Shown: positions 50,688 through 62,090, numbered from the stretch's first letter. The stretch: DNA of 64,000 bases from Prostheceraeus crozeri (GCA_907163375.1 CAJQUW010008680.1:124001-188000); one strand, 5' to 3'. Notes: generated by a model from the sequence alone, not told the origin. Program-made: numbers and translations.

Positions 50688-50773
50688 TAGTGACCGTCGG
50701 TTTTAAAATTTGTGTTGTCGGTCGGTTTCGTTTTTTTGAAAAACTTCGGTTTTCGCTTAACCGCCGGGCACTA
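50688..50773. mobile_element. Very small (86-bp) hAT-type MITE
   Basis: Termini tagtgaccgtcggtt and inverted tagtgcccggcggtt. Flanks acatccac (50680-50687) and atatccac (50774-50781), 7 of 8 matching. Internal parts read cggtttcg/cggttttcg. Confidence 0.7.
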
Positions 50774-50781
50774 ATATCCAC

Positions 50782-51429
50782 GAATATTTTGAGAAGTGGA
50801 TATATCGCATACTAATAAAGCTTATATAATTAATGTTCATATATCAAAACATGAAAGATCTTTTTGTCTGAGCTAAAAATAAAAATGACCAACACACATT
50901 GTAAATGGATAATACAACGGTGGATTGACTTTCCTAAGTTTTGCAAGGTCTCGTGTCTTCACACAGAAGATGTGATATCCAATTTTATAACAGAATGTGC
51001 TCTACCCTGAAATGAAGCCAATAGAACCAGATGTTGGCTGATCATTCATACAAAGCTACATGTACATGCATCCAAAACGATATTCATCTATGGCTATCTT
51101 AATTGCATCAAAATTATTTGCTGTTTCAATAGAATGATTAAAAAATTGAATTCTTGCAATGCTGAATAGGCCCTCAATGCTTCCGAATGCGCTCTCTGCA
51201 TGTCCCAACGCATAGACCCCGGGACCACTTGGTGGCACGCCACCGATTCTCACATCCAAAGTGGCCCGCAGACATTGTTTGAATCGGTGATGTGAAAATT
51301 GGTAATAAAGATAAGACAAAACGATGTCATTAGTTGCGAGGCATTTCGCCGATTCTTTTCGGGCAACACTTCGGAACGCGTACAATAAAAGAAAAATCAA
51401 GTCATTATATACAGCTAAAATGAAAGAAA
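50782..51429. other. No gene recognised
   Basis: A 114-residue minus-strand ORF (51056-51400) lies downstream of the Penelope endonuclease fragment in its orientation, but I recognise nothing in it. Confidence 0.4.
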
Positions 51430-51910
51430 GGACGGAGTTGAAGTCACTGCCACGGAAGAGCGAGCGTTAATGCAGTTTGCTTCTGGACACATAAAACCGG
51501 CCGCAATGATGCTATCATTGTCGCTTCGAGAAATGGTAGCAACATTGGGTGGCGAGCGCGAACCAGCTGCTTGAAGTAGGAGATCTTCTCGTTGGCGCGA
51601 TCGAACGATGTACACGTCATCGTGTGACGCGTGACCGCGCTTGTCGGTGCTGCTGAAGATCGCCTGCAATTGTCCTTCATCAGCCATTGTGGAAGGTGTT
51701 CATCAGCTCGCTTGGCCAACCACCTCTCCGTGCGTCCGACGTAAATGTCACCACAGTTACATGTGAATTGGTAAACGATGTCGGAGGCACAGGTCGGCAG
51801 CGGATCCTTGAGGGGGCGAGCTGGAATCTTGGTGGTGGAGAAGACGATCTTCGGCTCGAATGATCCGATGTGATTCTCGATGTGAAAATTGCCAACTCCG
51901 ACTTTGACTT
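51430..51910 (-). pseudogene. Penelope-like GIY-YIG endonuclease fragment, second lineage
   Basis: On the minus strand a zinc-finger-like lead-in and GIY-YIG domain are spread over frames: IPARPLKDPLPTCAS, then IVYQFTCNCGDIYVGRTERW, then AKRADEHLPQWL, SAVTRHTM and FLEATMIASLRPVLCVQKQ. This order and the CxC before YVGRT are typical of the C-terminal domain of Penelope-like elements. The sequence is different from the copy at 5654-6103, so a second family is present. No RT was seen upstream; the piece is truncated and has at least one frame change. Confidence 0.8.
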
Positions 51911-52769
51911 TTAAAGATACTTCTTAGGTTGAGGTTGATCTTGTTTAGAATTTGATAATGCATTAACTAATGACTTAATAGACAACATGATGGCACAAAG
52001 ATTTCCTTTCGAATGTTCAAACCATACTCCGATTGCAATGAATATCTTCTCAGTATAAAGGTAAGTGACAGCCATCAACTGAGTGAGTGCTAAGTCAGAT
52101 GGTGTTCGATACAATGTTGAGCTTGTGTCACTAGTCACCATGTAATGAGCAACATTGCAATTATCATATAAACACGTAAAGTAGGCTACGCATGAAGGAA
52201 TCCAACCGTAGGAAGATGTGATTTTTATTAAGGCAATTATTCTTTCTGAATTTCATTTGTATGCTGCATCAATTTTGTACTAGAATGGCATTATCGCATG
52301 AGCATCGTTGGGGGAGCCTGTGCGCACGGTTTTCGAAAGCCGCTTATGTTTGGGTGACGTAGGCCTATGTACACTGAGGTGCATCTAGCTTAAACAGCTT
52401 TTATTTACGTCACTTCATATTGTACAGCATGCAGGCGAATAGATGTACTATACGAGTATCGTTCCAGACTGTAATTTTTCGATGAGATAAGGTAATATTT
52501 TCATACTTTCCATAAAGGTCATATTACCATCATTTAATAACAAAAAAAAGCTTCCCCAAGTAGTTTGGCCTGTCCTCTTTTCATTATTCATATAGATTTT
52601 AGAATGCAAACTTCAGTTCCATAAAATACAACAGTTCAGTTGAATACAATGTTGCTGCATGCATTTACAAAATCAATTTACATCAATTACAGCATGCAAG
52701 TCTTTGAAATTATGCTCAAAAGTACGCAATAAAGGAACTTGAACACATTTCTGCCTTTTGAAATTGATG
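51911..52769. other. Nothing recognised
   Basis: No supported feature. Confidence 0.45.
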
Positions 52770-52834
52770 GCCCGCGAATCCTCTCGCGGGCCGCTACTTG
52801 TGGCCCTCTATCTCAACTTGGTTGCCCACCACTG
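52770..52834. mobile_element. Solo hAT-type terminus
   Basis: Ends in ggttgcccaccactg at 52834, which inverted starts cagtggtgggcaac, preceded by cgcgggccgctac. This is the usual look of a hAT MITE end. No left end was found. Confidence 0.5.
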
Positions 52835-52895
52835 ATCTAATACAATTATCAGAGTCATTGCAACATCTGTCAAGTTCGCGGACGGACGTTTCTCC

Positions 52896-53066
52896 GCACG
52901 CAGCGGAAAAGCATCCCTTTTGGGAGGATGCATGGGTTCAGACGTCCAGGAGACATATCCCTGTACAGTAAAGTGACTTTAGTCAGTGAATATTAATTTT
53001 GCTCCTCGTCTCCTGGACGTCTGAACCCATGCATCCTCCCTAAGGGGATGCTTTTCCGCTGCGTGC
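52896..53066. repeat. Foldback with 59-bp arms
   Basis: The arms 52896-52954 and 53008-53066 match at 57 of 59 positions, inverted (gcacgcagcggaaaagcatc and gttcagacgtccaggagac). The loop is 53 bp. The mismatches are near the middle of the arms. It would form a long hairpin in single-stranded DNA or RNA. Confidence 0.9.
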
Positions 53067-54524
53067 ACAGGACGTCTGCATATCTGTCTGTGTTGGTATG
53101 ACGAATTCAGATCAACATGTTGAACTCATCAATTCCGGAATCTTAACCGAGCTCAGTGAAACGTTCGCAAATGGAGGTGGCATATTGCAGCAACACAAAG
53201 CACCATGCCGCTTGAGCAAAACGTTTACCTGAAATTCACCTTACCTGTCACCTATTGAAACTCAGAATGTCTCTCCCAAGCAAAAACTTGCACAAATGTT
53301 ATCAAACTTCGGCACTATGACGAAAACATTCAACAACCTTGTGAGAAACTCGACGAATAATGCCTAACGGAACTGTAGTAGTGACAGACAATCATGGTGG
53401 ACACCTCAGTCACTGATCGATCATTCGCGTAATTCCATTCGCATGAATAGCACTGCATAACTTAGGAGATGTCAAATTTCATGTGGCAAAGAGAAAATTA
53501 TGAATTTGACTGCCGATCGATTCACCTCACTTTATAATATGAAATTTTTGATACAATAAGACATTGATGCAATTAATTTGGCCAACTTAATCAACTTCAA
53601 GTTATTCGTCATGATCATAATTCATTGCTTTTGTCTTCGCTGTCTATGGTAATTCTCAATTTATTAATCTAATTATTGTTTTAGCTCGATATCGCATATA
53701 GGTAGGTTTTTCACGGCTGGTGACAAATTATTCTTCATCTTCGACAAAATCATGCTGGCTTGACGAAACGGTCGTTCTCTGGATGCTGAGAACACGGGTG
53801 CAGAAAAAGAAAAAAAGTAAATAAATTTTGAAATGCAAGAATACGAGTGCTACACCACCTAGCTGTCGACGTCTGTAGCCTCGTATTCACTGTTAAAGGA
53901 AGCGACGTGTCATAGCAATTGAATCATTAACAATAAGTTAGCTATCAAACACGAATGTATCACCTCAGCAGATGTCCAACTTCATTTCAAGTTGCTTTAC
54001 ATGCTCGATGCGGTCACATTTTCACATTGAGTTCACTTGAGGTTTTGTGATATTTCGCTCTGTTATCTAACTGCAATTTGAGAAAGCATTTTGTCTCAAA
54101 CAATGCGTTTGAAATAATTGCAGCAGTAATTTTGGAAACCTTCATTTAGAATAATACCCTTGATATCCATGGATGTCTAAAAAATCGATATCCATAGACA
54201 TTGGAATCACTGTTGCTTCAGTTGGTTGAAAGTGTTTCCATCGAATATTTATCTTCGAGGCAGTTTTTTCTGATTAATCACTTCCTGCGTCAGCAATACT
54301 GAATTGTTCTTATCTAAATTATCAATGATGGAAATAGGATGCTGATATTCATGTATGTGTAGACTTGATTCGAGAATTGAAAACTGTTTTACTCAATTTA
54401 TTCAAGTAAAAATTTGTAATTATTTTCTGCTAAATTACATGAAATTGAGTCTGTCATAGTCGTGCAGTAAGCATCTTACTTGAACAAACATAATTTACAC
54501 ATTCAAAGTCTAAAATTGCAAGTA
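53067..54524. other. Nothing recognised
   Basis: No supported ORF or repeat. Confidence 0.45.
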
Positions 54525-55251
54525 CAGTAGAATTCGCATATATCGGTGCCTCAAGGGACAGACGAAAACCGCCGATATACGCGAACCGCCGATATATGCG
54601 AACTCCCTGAATTTTGAAGTTTTGTGAAATCCACACGAGCTCTGAGATCATGCCATGCATCATACAATGCATATACGTGTATTGACTCATGAATTATTGC
54701 GTTGCTATACTTAAATACATATATTGACTTGTTTTCCAACATGTACAGTACATGTACATGTGATTGTGTCTATGTATTCAGTAGATATCTAAAAATTGTG
54801 CCTTTCTGAACAATGCAATCATCACGTCGAATTAATGACTAATTATGTGAGAATTATCAGAGAGATACAGTGGCAAGCCTACTTATCTTTCCTCGGCTGT
54901 TAGATTCTACAATTTTGATCAAACCCCAAACATGATCGAGATGAATTGTAGAAGATCTAAATTTTCACATGCCACTAGAATAGTTAGAATCGGATATTCC
55001 TAACAGAATCTACAGCCATCCGCGTCCACATATACTGTCAATCTAGTGACTCTTCTAGGCAAAACACATCGCTTGAGGATTTCTAGGAAATCCGCCGTTA
55101 TAAACGAATTTTTTCTGTCAGGGACAGCGAAAATGCGCCGATATAGCCGAAGCCGATATAGGCGAACTCGATTTTATGGAAAAGATAGAAAATTATGCCG
55201 GGACAAAAAAACCGCCGATATAGCCGAAGCCGATATATGCGAATTCTACTG
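54525..55251. mobile_element. pogo-type MITE with TA duplication and iterated binding-site motif
   Basis: The first and last 22 bases are perfect inverted copies beginning cagtagaattcgcata, with TA on both sides (54523-54524 and 55252-55253). The motif ccgatata, often in ccgccgatata or gccgatatatgcgaa, is iterated near both ends. The TA target and the CAGT start fit Tc1/mariner-pogo elements. No transposase is encoded; the ORFs across it come from the repeats. Confidence 0.9.
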
Positions 55252-55943
55252 TATAATACAATAACATATGAAGTTGAATATGGTTGAATATGCAGCAGCT
55301 GATTTCCAATTTGATAACATGGGCATGGACATCGACGGAAGAGTTTCTCAGTAATTGGCAAATAGAGAAGAGTGGTCAATCTATTAGATGCTTGACTTTT
55401 GATGCTTGTCAGTCAGTTGTAAAGCGAATTTGATATCCCGCCGGGAAAAATATTGCTGCTATCCGGGAAAACCCTTGAAATCCCCGGGAAAATAAAAAAG
55501 GAAAATCTGTCGACACCCTGACTTGCATGGACACCTTTTCTCACATTGAAATTTTATCACTGCTTTCATTAATCAACATTCTAACTGCGTAAATCTACAC
55601 AGCCTGCGTAAAAACTGGAAATTTGTCGCGTGGGACCACTGTTCATGCAGATGTCCATGAATATGCGTATCTGCAGCCTGCATTCACGGACAATCAAATA
55701 GTGCCATGATAATGGTAAGCGAATTCCTTCTCTTTTGAAAGTTGCGAAACAATGTCGATTTTCTCCATGACCTATATCTGCCACAGGAGGGATTAGAAGG
55801 ACAATTTTATCTGCTCTGATTCAACATTTACATAATACAATGCATGAAAAGAAACATGTCTCACTGCCGTCAAATTCCAAATTAAAATTAGGACGTACGC
55901 AAAAATAATAAAGTCATATTGTCAATGTTTCGGCGGTCACCCA
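55252..55943. other. No gene; possible hAT terminus at about 55520
   Basis: The piece tctgtcgacaccctg (inverted cagggtgtcgacaga) near 55506-55520 follows repeated gggaaaa motifs. It resembles a MITE end, but no partner was found. Confidence 0.4.
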
Positions 55944-56673
55944 CTAGTTCGGCAGCCAGAACGAGTTTCTGCAGGGAACGAGGCCGAAAATGAAACTTTC
56001 ACGGAATGATGTACATCTTCTGCCTACTGCTAATCGGTGCGTCTGCCGAGTTATTGTCATTTCCTCTTCTTGTCAGACACGATCAAAGAAAAACACATGT
56101 AAATCCAATGGGACGCAGATTGCAATTTTTGGCTAAAATGAAATTTTCTATGCTTTCTCTGATTAAACGAAAAGTACTAAGCCCAGAGTCATAATTTTTG
56201 ACATGGAATGTCTTCAGATCATTTCCTTTCATGTTCATGCACCCTTATCTATAAAGCTAAAGAGGTATCGCTATTTGGCGAGCCTCTTAATGTCGGCAAA
56301 CTCAAGCATTTTGATCAACTCTATCCACATTCAACCACATTCTCACATACATTGTTGATCAGAAGCATGATAATAACACATGCACATCATAGGAAGTGAC
56401 CTGAAGACATTTCATGTCAAAAATTATGACTGTAGACTTAATACTTTTCAGTTGAAAAGAGAAAACATTGAAGATTTCATTTTGACCAAAAATTGCAATC
56501 ACATTGATTAACATGTGTTTTTCTTTGATCGTGTCTGACAAGAAGAGGAACTCACTAGAACTCGGCAGACGTGCAGATTCGTAGTAGGCATGGGGTGTAC
56601 ATCATTCTGTGAAAGTCTCATTTTCGGCCTCCTTCCTTCCTTGCAGAAACTCGTTCTGGCTGCCGGACTACTT
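55944..56673. mobile_element. Long foldback element with arms of about 280 bp
   Basis: The left arm (55944-56226) and right arm (56392-56673) are inverted copies at roughly 85 percent identity. They share ggcagccagaacgagtttct, gtcagacacgatcaaagaaa and gtcataatttttgacatg. The loop is 165 bp. The 62-residue ORF at 56006-56194 looks like a signal peptide start (MMYIFCLLLIGASAE) but lies inside the arm and is probably fortuitous. Confidence 0.85.
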
Positions 56674-57516
56674 GTCGAGGCAGGTTGCAGGAGTAACTGC
56701 TTGAATAGGAAATAATCAACTTGAATGAATTTCTTGATTCAAGCATCAGCTTCTTCAATTTTCAACATGATCTTAACGCATATTTCAAATTAACTTACTT
56801 TTCAGCATGTTTACCTTCATGAATTCACCAATACTATTTATGTTTGGGATTTCAAAAGCATTGCATGTTCACGTGACAAGTTTCCACTTAGCTCTGATAA
56901 AATCACTGATTTCCACTCGGCAAATCATCAGATTAGAGAAATTTCAAAAGTGCTCTAATTTCTCTTTCAAAATTGTTGAAATTCACAGTTTGAGACATTC
57001 GTACGATGCTTCTAACGATGCGAGGATCATTGAAGGATCGTCAATTGAAATGTTAACTATTGGTGGTTCACTTACGTTTCAATTAACGCATCACGGAAGG
57101 ACATTGACTTGGCGCGATTACCATTAACAATGGTGTCAAAATCTGTTTGTGGAATATTCAGTTGCCTCTTCAACAGCTCCCCGATACAATAATGAGCCTC
57201 TGCTTAAAAGTCAGTGCGTATTTTTAAATTGGCGTGATCGCGAATCTCCATAAAAGCTCTTATACAAAAGAAGTTAATTTGACTTTCAAGTGATGGCGTG
57301 AGTCTGTATTTATCATTGACTTAGATCGTCAAATTAGAATTCTCATGTTTCAGTTATTTTGCGAAAATGAGGTGGTTAAATGTAAACCTGCAAAATTTGA
57401 ATAATTTAAAAAGTGACCAACGATTCCAGTTGCGTAGAAAAACTGAAGTGTATCATTCAAGCTCGCTCCGACGTACTAATTCTTCCGATGCTTGACAAAT
57501 AATGCCTAAAAATGCC
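56674..57516. other. Nothing recognised
   Basis: The ORF at 56807-57127 (106 residues) has no recognisable motif and is unsupported. Confidence 0.4.
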
Positions 57517-57579
57517 TAATTATACGTCAGAAGTATATACCGGCCTTTAAGGCCGGTATATACTTCTGACGTATAATTA
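57517..57579. repeat. Perfect 31-bp palindrome arms with one-base centre
   Basis: 57517-57547 and 57549-57579 are exact reverse complements (cgtcagaagtatataccgg and inverse). The right half is also the left TIR of the element at 57551-58684. Confidence 0.9.
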
Positions 57580-58684
57580 CGCTGCTATAGACTGCAGCAC
57601 GTCGATTGGAAAAAGCTTCAGTCCACTGATAATGTCAGTCGACCTGCTCTTCCCTTTAATCAATGAAAGGTAGCGTACATGTGTTCAAACTAGCGGCGCA
57701 GTCTTTGTGCGTGTTGTGATTCCTTTTTCTTCTTTTACTTATTGGCTGGAGATTTTCAACATTTTCAGTAAATGTTATTTTTTCTTTCCTGCTCCTGATC
57801 ATCATCGGCAGCATCTTCAACGAAATTTGAACATAAGCGATGATAAGAGAGTTTCAGAGGAGTATGAGGCTTTCTGGATAAAAGCGATAGTTTGGCAATA
57901 CTTCCAAACGATCGGCTTATATCTTCCTTCACCATTTTTTGTTTCTCGGTCTTCTGCTCGTAGTCGCATGTACTGATCGCGCAGTTGCTTCCATTTTTTC
58001 TTGCATGCTGGTTCGTCTTTCTCTATTCCGATAACTGAGAGGGTCCGACTTATCTCCTTCCATGAGTTATTCGCTCTCTCCGTATCCTTGAATTTATTAC
58101 TTTTTGCCACCCACAAATGCCGGTACTTTCGAACTTCTTTCAATTAATAATTCATCAAACATTCAACAATCGTAATCAACAACCTTTACAGATTCCGCAA
58201 GCACTTCCATTACATTCAGTCGGCTGATTGAAAATGAAGTTCAATCGCAACTAATTTTAACGCGCTCCCAGAAACATCAGTTGACTGACGGTGTGACTCA
58301 TCAATCGGTCATGCCGGTTACAGTTAACTGCAAACTTTATTCCTTCGAAGTCATAGAAATTGACAACAATAAAATCTCTAGAATGGAAGTTAATATTCAT
58401 GCAATACACAATAGTGGCACAAAAATCGCACGCATTTTCACTTAGATACACCTGTCAACGTCTTTGTCATTGGACTAGAATCAGTCACATGTGTAAATCT
58501 AAGCTATTGATTGGTCATTCATGCCCCAACTTAGTTCCCCCGGATGTGCCGTGACCTTGAGTCAATTTCCATTCTAGTCAACTTCAGACAAACAGTCTAT
58601 TTCTATGTTCGAAGTCAACCGACTAACGTCAGCGTATGCTGGTTAGCGTTGACCGGCGCGTTACGCCAGAAGTATAAACAGACC
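57551..58684 (-). mobile_element. TTAA-flanked DNA transposon with MADF-like ORF
   Basis: The left end ggccggtatatacttctgac and the right end (inverted ggtctgtttatacttctggc) match at 19 of 23 positions. TTAA flanks both sides (57547-57550 and 58685-58688). The interior carries a minus-strand MADF/SANT-like ORF. TTAA duplications are typical of piggyBac and Kolobok elements, whereas MADF-type accessory proteins are known from Harbinger elements, so the superfamily is open. Confidence 0.7.
57817..58143 (-). CDS. MADF/Myb-SANT-like DNA-binding protein of a transposon, partial
   Basis: The 108-residue ORF begins EVRKYRHLWVAKSNKFKD, continues with NNSWKEISRTL and CKKKWKQLRDQYMR, and has VWKY later. 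The spaced tryptophans and the final KKKWKxLRDxYxR are the MADF pattern, a three-helix DNA-binding fold. Upstream residues of the first helix may lie before the listed start. In the TTAA-flanked element it is the only recognisable ORF; a nuclease is missing, so the element is probably non-autonomous. I infer binding to element ends; nothing shows expression. Confidence 0.65.
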   Translation of the reverse strand: MKEVRKYRHLWVAKSNKFKDTERANNSWKEISRTLSVIGIEKDEPACKKKWKQLRDQYMRLRAEDRETKNGEGRYKPIVWKYCQTIAFIQKASYSSETLLSSLMFKFR

Positions 58685-59199
58685 TTAATTGACGAGACCA
58701 AGATCACAGGTGCAATACAGCCTCGACCTTGAAAAACAGCGTATTTGGAATTACGTTGAAAATCAGGAGAAACTTAGAATTTGGGCACTGAACTCTTGAA
58801 TGATGAACAAAAGTTATTTTGCCATGCGTGATATTGAATTGGTTGTTATTAATAATGGATTTGAGTTTGATTTTACATGCTAATGAAGTACTAGTGCGAT
58901 AAATGTATTCAGCTGCTTGCAAATGAATACGTGCAACGCGTTTTCATTATGGCTGCCTTATGAAGTCCAGATTTTTGTTTATTCGAGCTACTGTTTTTGC
59001 GCGGACAGCCTGCTGCTGACAGTGATGAAACAACATCAATTGCGCTCCAATTAATTAGTCTCAATAATTTATAGCTGTTATCAAAACTTGCCATTGAATA
59101 ATATGACTGATTTGTATCAGTCAATTATTGCAATTGATCGATTGATTGATTTGTAATGGTAGAAGCATTTCATTGACTGCTTTGCTTGCAATACCGTCG

Positions 59200-59700
59200 A
59201 TCACCACTTGCCATCGTAGGAGAAGCATTGCCCTTTCAGTGATTTGTTTAGATACAAAGCCTCCTAAACATGCGTTATTCGCAAACTGATAGCCTTAGAA
59301 ATTTTGATCAGGAACTATTTGGTGCCAAACCTATCTTGAAGCATTTTTATATACCCGTGGCCAAAAATCCAAGACATGCGAATTTCACACACACATGGAC
59401 ACACAGTATTACAGTACTTCTATGATAACTTTTAAAACTATACTTTATGTTTTGCTATCTTGTCACGCATGATTCATTAACTTGCTTCAATAATTGATTG
59501 TTTCTGAATTATTCTTGAAATTGTTTCTGACTGTAATACACGATACGAATCATCCTCTACACCATCTTGTTTTGGCAATACTCACCCATTTGAAGAACTT
59601 TCGACTTCTGCTGTGCTCAAATACATTCATGAGTAGATCGCTCATTTATCTAATGTCAAAGTTATTTAACTGCGTGTTTGACCAGTGATCAACCTTTATT
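59200..59700. repeat. Dispersed repeat (family of 27880-28450)
   Basis: It shares a series of short blocks with 27935-28145 in the same order and orientation (aactatttggtgc, tatgataact, gattgtt). It is strongly diverged. Class unknown. Confidence 0.45.
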
Positions 59701-60129
59701 TTTTCTCTTGCTCCAGTTATTGACTTTTTTGTTTTTTGTATATTTCTTCGTATCATATAATTTCTAAATGTGTGCTTGTGACTGTAGCCCATGATTTCTT
59801 TTACTGGGGCTTTATTGAAATAACCGTATTGTTGTCGCTATAATTGCGATGCATGACCTTAAGTCTGCTATTGTAATTCAATATACATACTATGTTTTCT
59901 AAAATGTTGATAAAAGCAGCAGTTACTGCTTAAGCAGCTTACCTGTCCTTTGACAAGGGAGACTTATGTCGTTGTAACATCATGCTACTACCTGTCGGAT
60001 TTTACAATGATGTTCTGGTTGATCATTATTGAACTTCTAGTTTACCTTGATAGGGAGTTGACTTTTGTCGACGTAGACAAAGAGTTGCACCTGCCCTTCA
60101 GAGGGAGGTGGGTTCTCGTCTGCCGTACT

Positions 60130-60660
60130 GCATGAAGGGTCAGCTGTGATATGAATCCTTTTCCGTATACATGCACGACGACCATTAATTACCTACTCAT
60201 TCACTGACGAGCAGGGAGTTGTGTGGAAGATATCCTCTTGCGATGACGGCTCGGAAGCCCAAAGCCGAGTATTTACCTTTCTGACCGTGTGCAACCTACC
60301 CCTGTATCTCAGGGCGAAGGTCACTAAACGAAATGAGTTCTCGTCCCGTAACCGCACTGCCTTTTAAAGGAGGAAGAGCTATCTGGGAAAGATAGTGGGG
60401 AGTACTAACCAGACAAAAGGTACTGTACATACCCGCGGAGGGTGACTTAGAAGATGACGATTCGTGGTAGCTTTGATGGTGGGCTCACATGTTTCCCTAA
60501 TGGGTACCTGACGACCGCTGAGTGCGTGAACAGCGTCGTATTTCAGAGGCTTAGGCCTCCGGCGGGCTTGACGGACTTTGTTCGGCTAGCTCACTTAGCT
60601 CTGAGCCTCGTCGCCTCTCTTCGCCATTAACCATCAGATTTCGCTCACTGCGTTCGCTAA
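60130..60660. other. GC-richer island of unknown origin
   Basis: The composition changes clearly from the AT-rich surroundings. Pieces such as cccgcggagggtgac, gggtacctgacgaccgctga and cctccggcgggcttgacgga stand out. No ORF of useful length and no terminal repeats were recognised. It could be an LTR, a structured RNA gene or the 5' part of a retroelement. Confidence 0.4.
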
Positions 60661-62090
60661 ATCTAGTTTGAAACCTATTAGATATCAAAAGGAAGGAACA
60701 TTTACTAACAAGTATCTTAATTAGGCGGAAATTGAGCTGATTATTAACGAAATTTCACGAACCACATAAAAATGCAAGTCTTAATGGAAACCTTGAGATC
60801 TCATTGTGCTTCTTGGCTGAATTTTCAAGTTTTTAATTCAGTTTTCATCGGCATGATTTTATTATTCACTAAATTTGTGTTTCATCTCTTGAATCTGAAC
60901 AGTGATGTAGACCCATTTCCATCTTTTAAAGTTAATGACGATCTTTGTCTTCGATAATGATATTTTGCTTTTTCAGTTGCAGGATAGTTTGTGATATGAT
61001 CACGGTTTAGAAAATAGTCTTATTAATAAGGCTGACTATTAAAGTAATAGTAACCCACCGAATTGCTAATTTGGAAAACTATGTTACCTCTCCAAAGCAG
61101 GGATGCGGAGTCGGAGTCCCGGAGTCCTATCATTTTTGCTGGAGTCGGAGTCGGAGTCCTATCAAATGATATAATAAGTAGACCCGAAATAATATAATAC
61201 AAGCAAATTATTTATTCTCGTACATAGCTGTCATTGTCTTGATGTCAACTTTCTCCGTCAAACGAAAGTACAGAGACACTGCTGCATACAAAGCTTATAA
61301 TAGTTGAGGGAATGAACTGTGACAGTGAAAAAAGGATTTCCCTTTCACTCGGTGATTTAGTATAGAAGACAAACCTTCCTAGCCTCGATCACACTTACGC
61401 ACCAAAGGTCACATCAGAGACAAAAATGAAATAGTAGTTTGTTAAGAGAACATTGCCTCTTACCCACACGTTAATCGTGTGTGATTGCTCCTCTAAAGCG
61501 CATATTAAAATAGAAAGTGTAGTCATATTTTTTGGAGAAGGATGGGAGATTATCCTGCCTGGTAGAGACTGGAGAAAAGTCGTGTGAAGCACACATCAAC
61601 AAGATGGGAGGAGCCGAGTCGCATGTATCGAACTAAAAGCGACATCTGATCAACTATCATCGAAAATGATTGATAACTGATACCACGATCACTAAATATA
61701 GATTTAGGTAAACCTATAATGATCTATGATGTAGGCTACCAGTTAATTTTTCAAAAACTAGGCTTATATATTTGCCACCCGGAGTCGGAGTTGGAGTCTT
61801 ATCAAAATGATAGGACTCCGCATCCCTGCTCCAAAGTTGACGTGACTCGGAGGATTTTTCAAATACATTGTACTATTATTCCTTCTGTATTGCTGTATTC
61901 TGTATTCTGTATGAGCAGTCAAATCCGTACAAATTTCTCAAAAGGGTAAAAATTTGCACACCTCACATGTGTTATTTGGTCTCAACTCGAGTTCATTTAA
62001 TAAAATCAAAACTGTATACACATTGGGGATTTAATAAATGCTGAGTTATCACTCTACCTAACATTCTTACTCTATGGCCTGATGTATAGA
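60661..62090. mobile_element. Partial second copy of the 38332-40155 element, interrupted
   Basis: 60680-61090 aligns with about 38785-39225 (tcttgaatctgaa, ttcatcggcatga), and 61829-62085 continues the alignment to about 39445 (ctcgagttcatttaataaaa). The gap is exactly the hAT element 61098-61828. The GGGGCCTG termini are missing from this copy. Confidence 0.8.
61098..61828. mobile_element. hAT-type MITE, copy B, nested, with exact 8-bp duplication
   Basis: It starts cagggatgcggagtcggagt and ends with actccgcatccctg. Flanks are ctccaaag on both sides (61090-61097 and 61829-61836). The interior matches the reverse complement of 906-1521. The unoccupied site is visible in the sister copy at 38332-40155, near ctccgagg at about 39203-39210. 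Confidence 0.93.

Noticed and set aside
54454-55379. Overlapping ORFs rich in RYSRSRYRRTR
   Set aside because: They arise from iterated ccgatata motifs of the pogo-type MITE.
56006-56194. Possible small secreted protein (MMYIFCLLLIGASAE start)
   Set aside because: It lies wholly within one arm of a foldback. The corresponding right arm does not keep the frame, so it is more likely chance.
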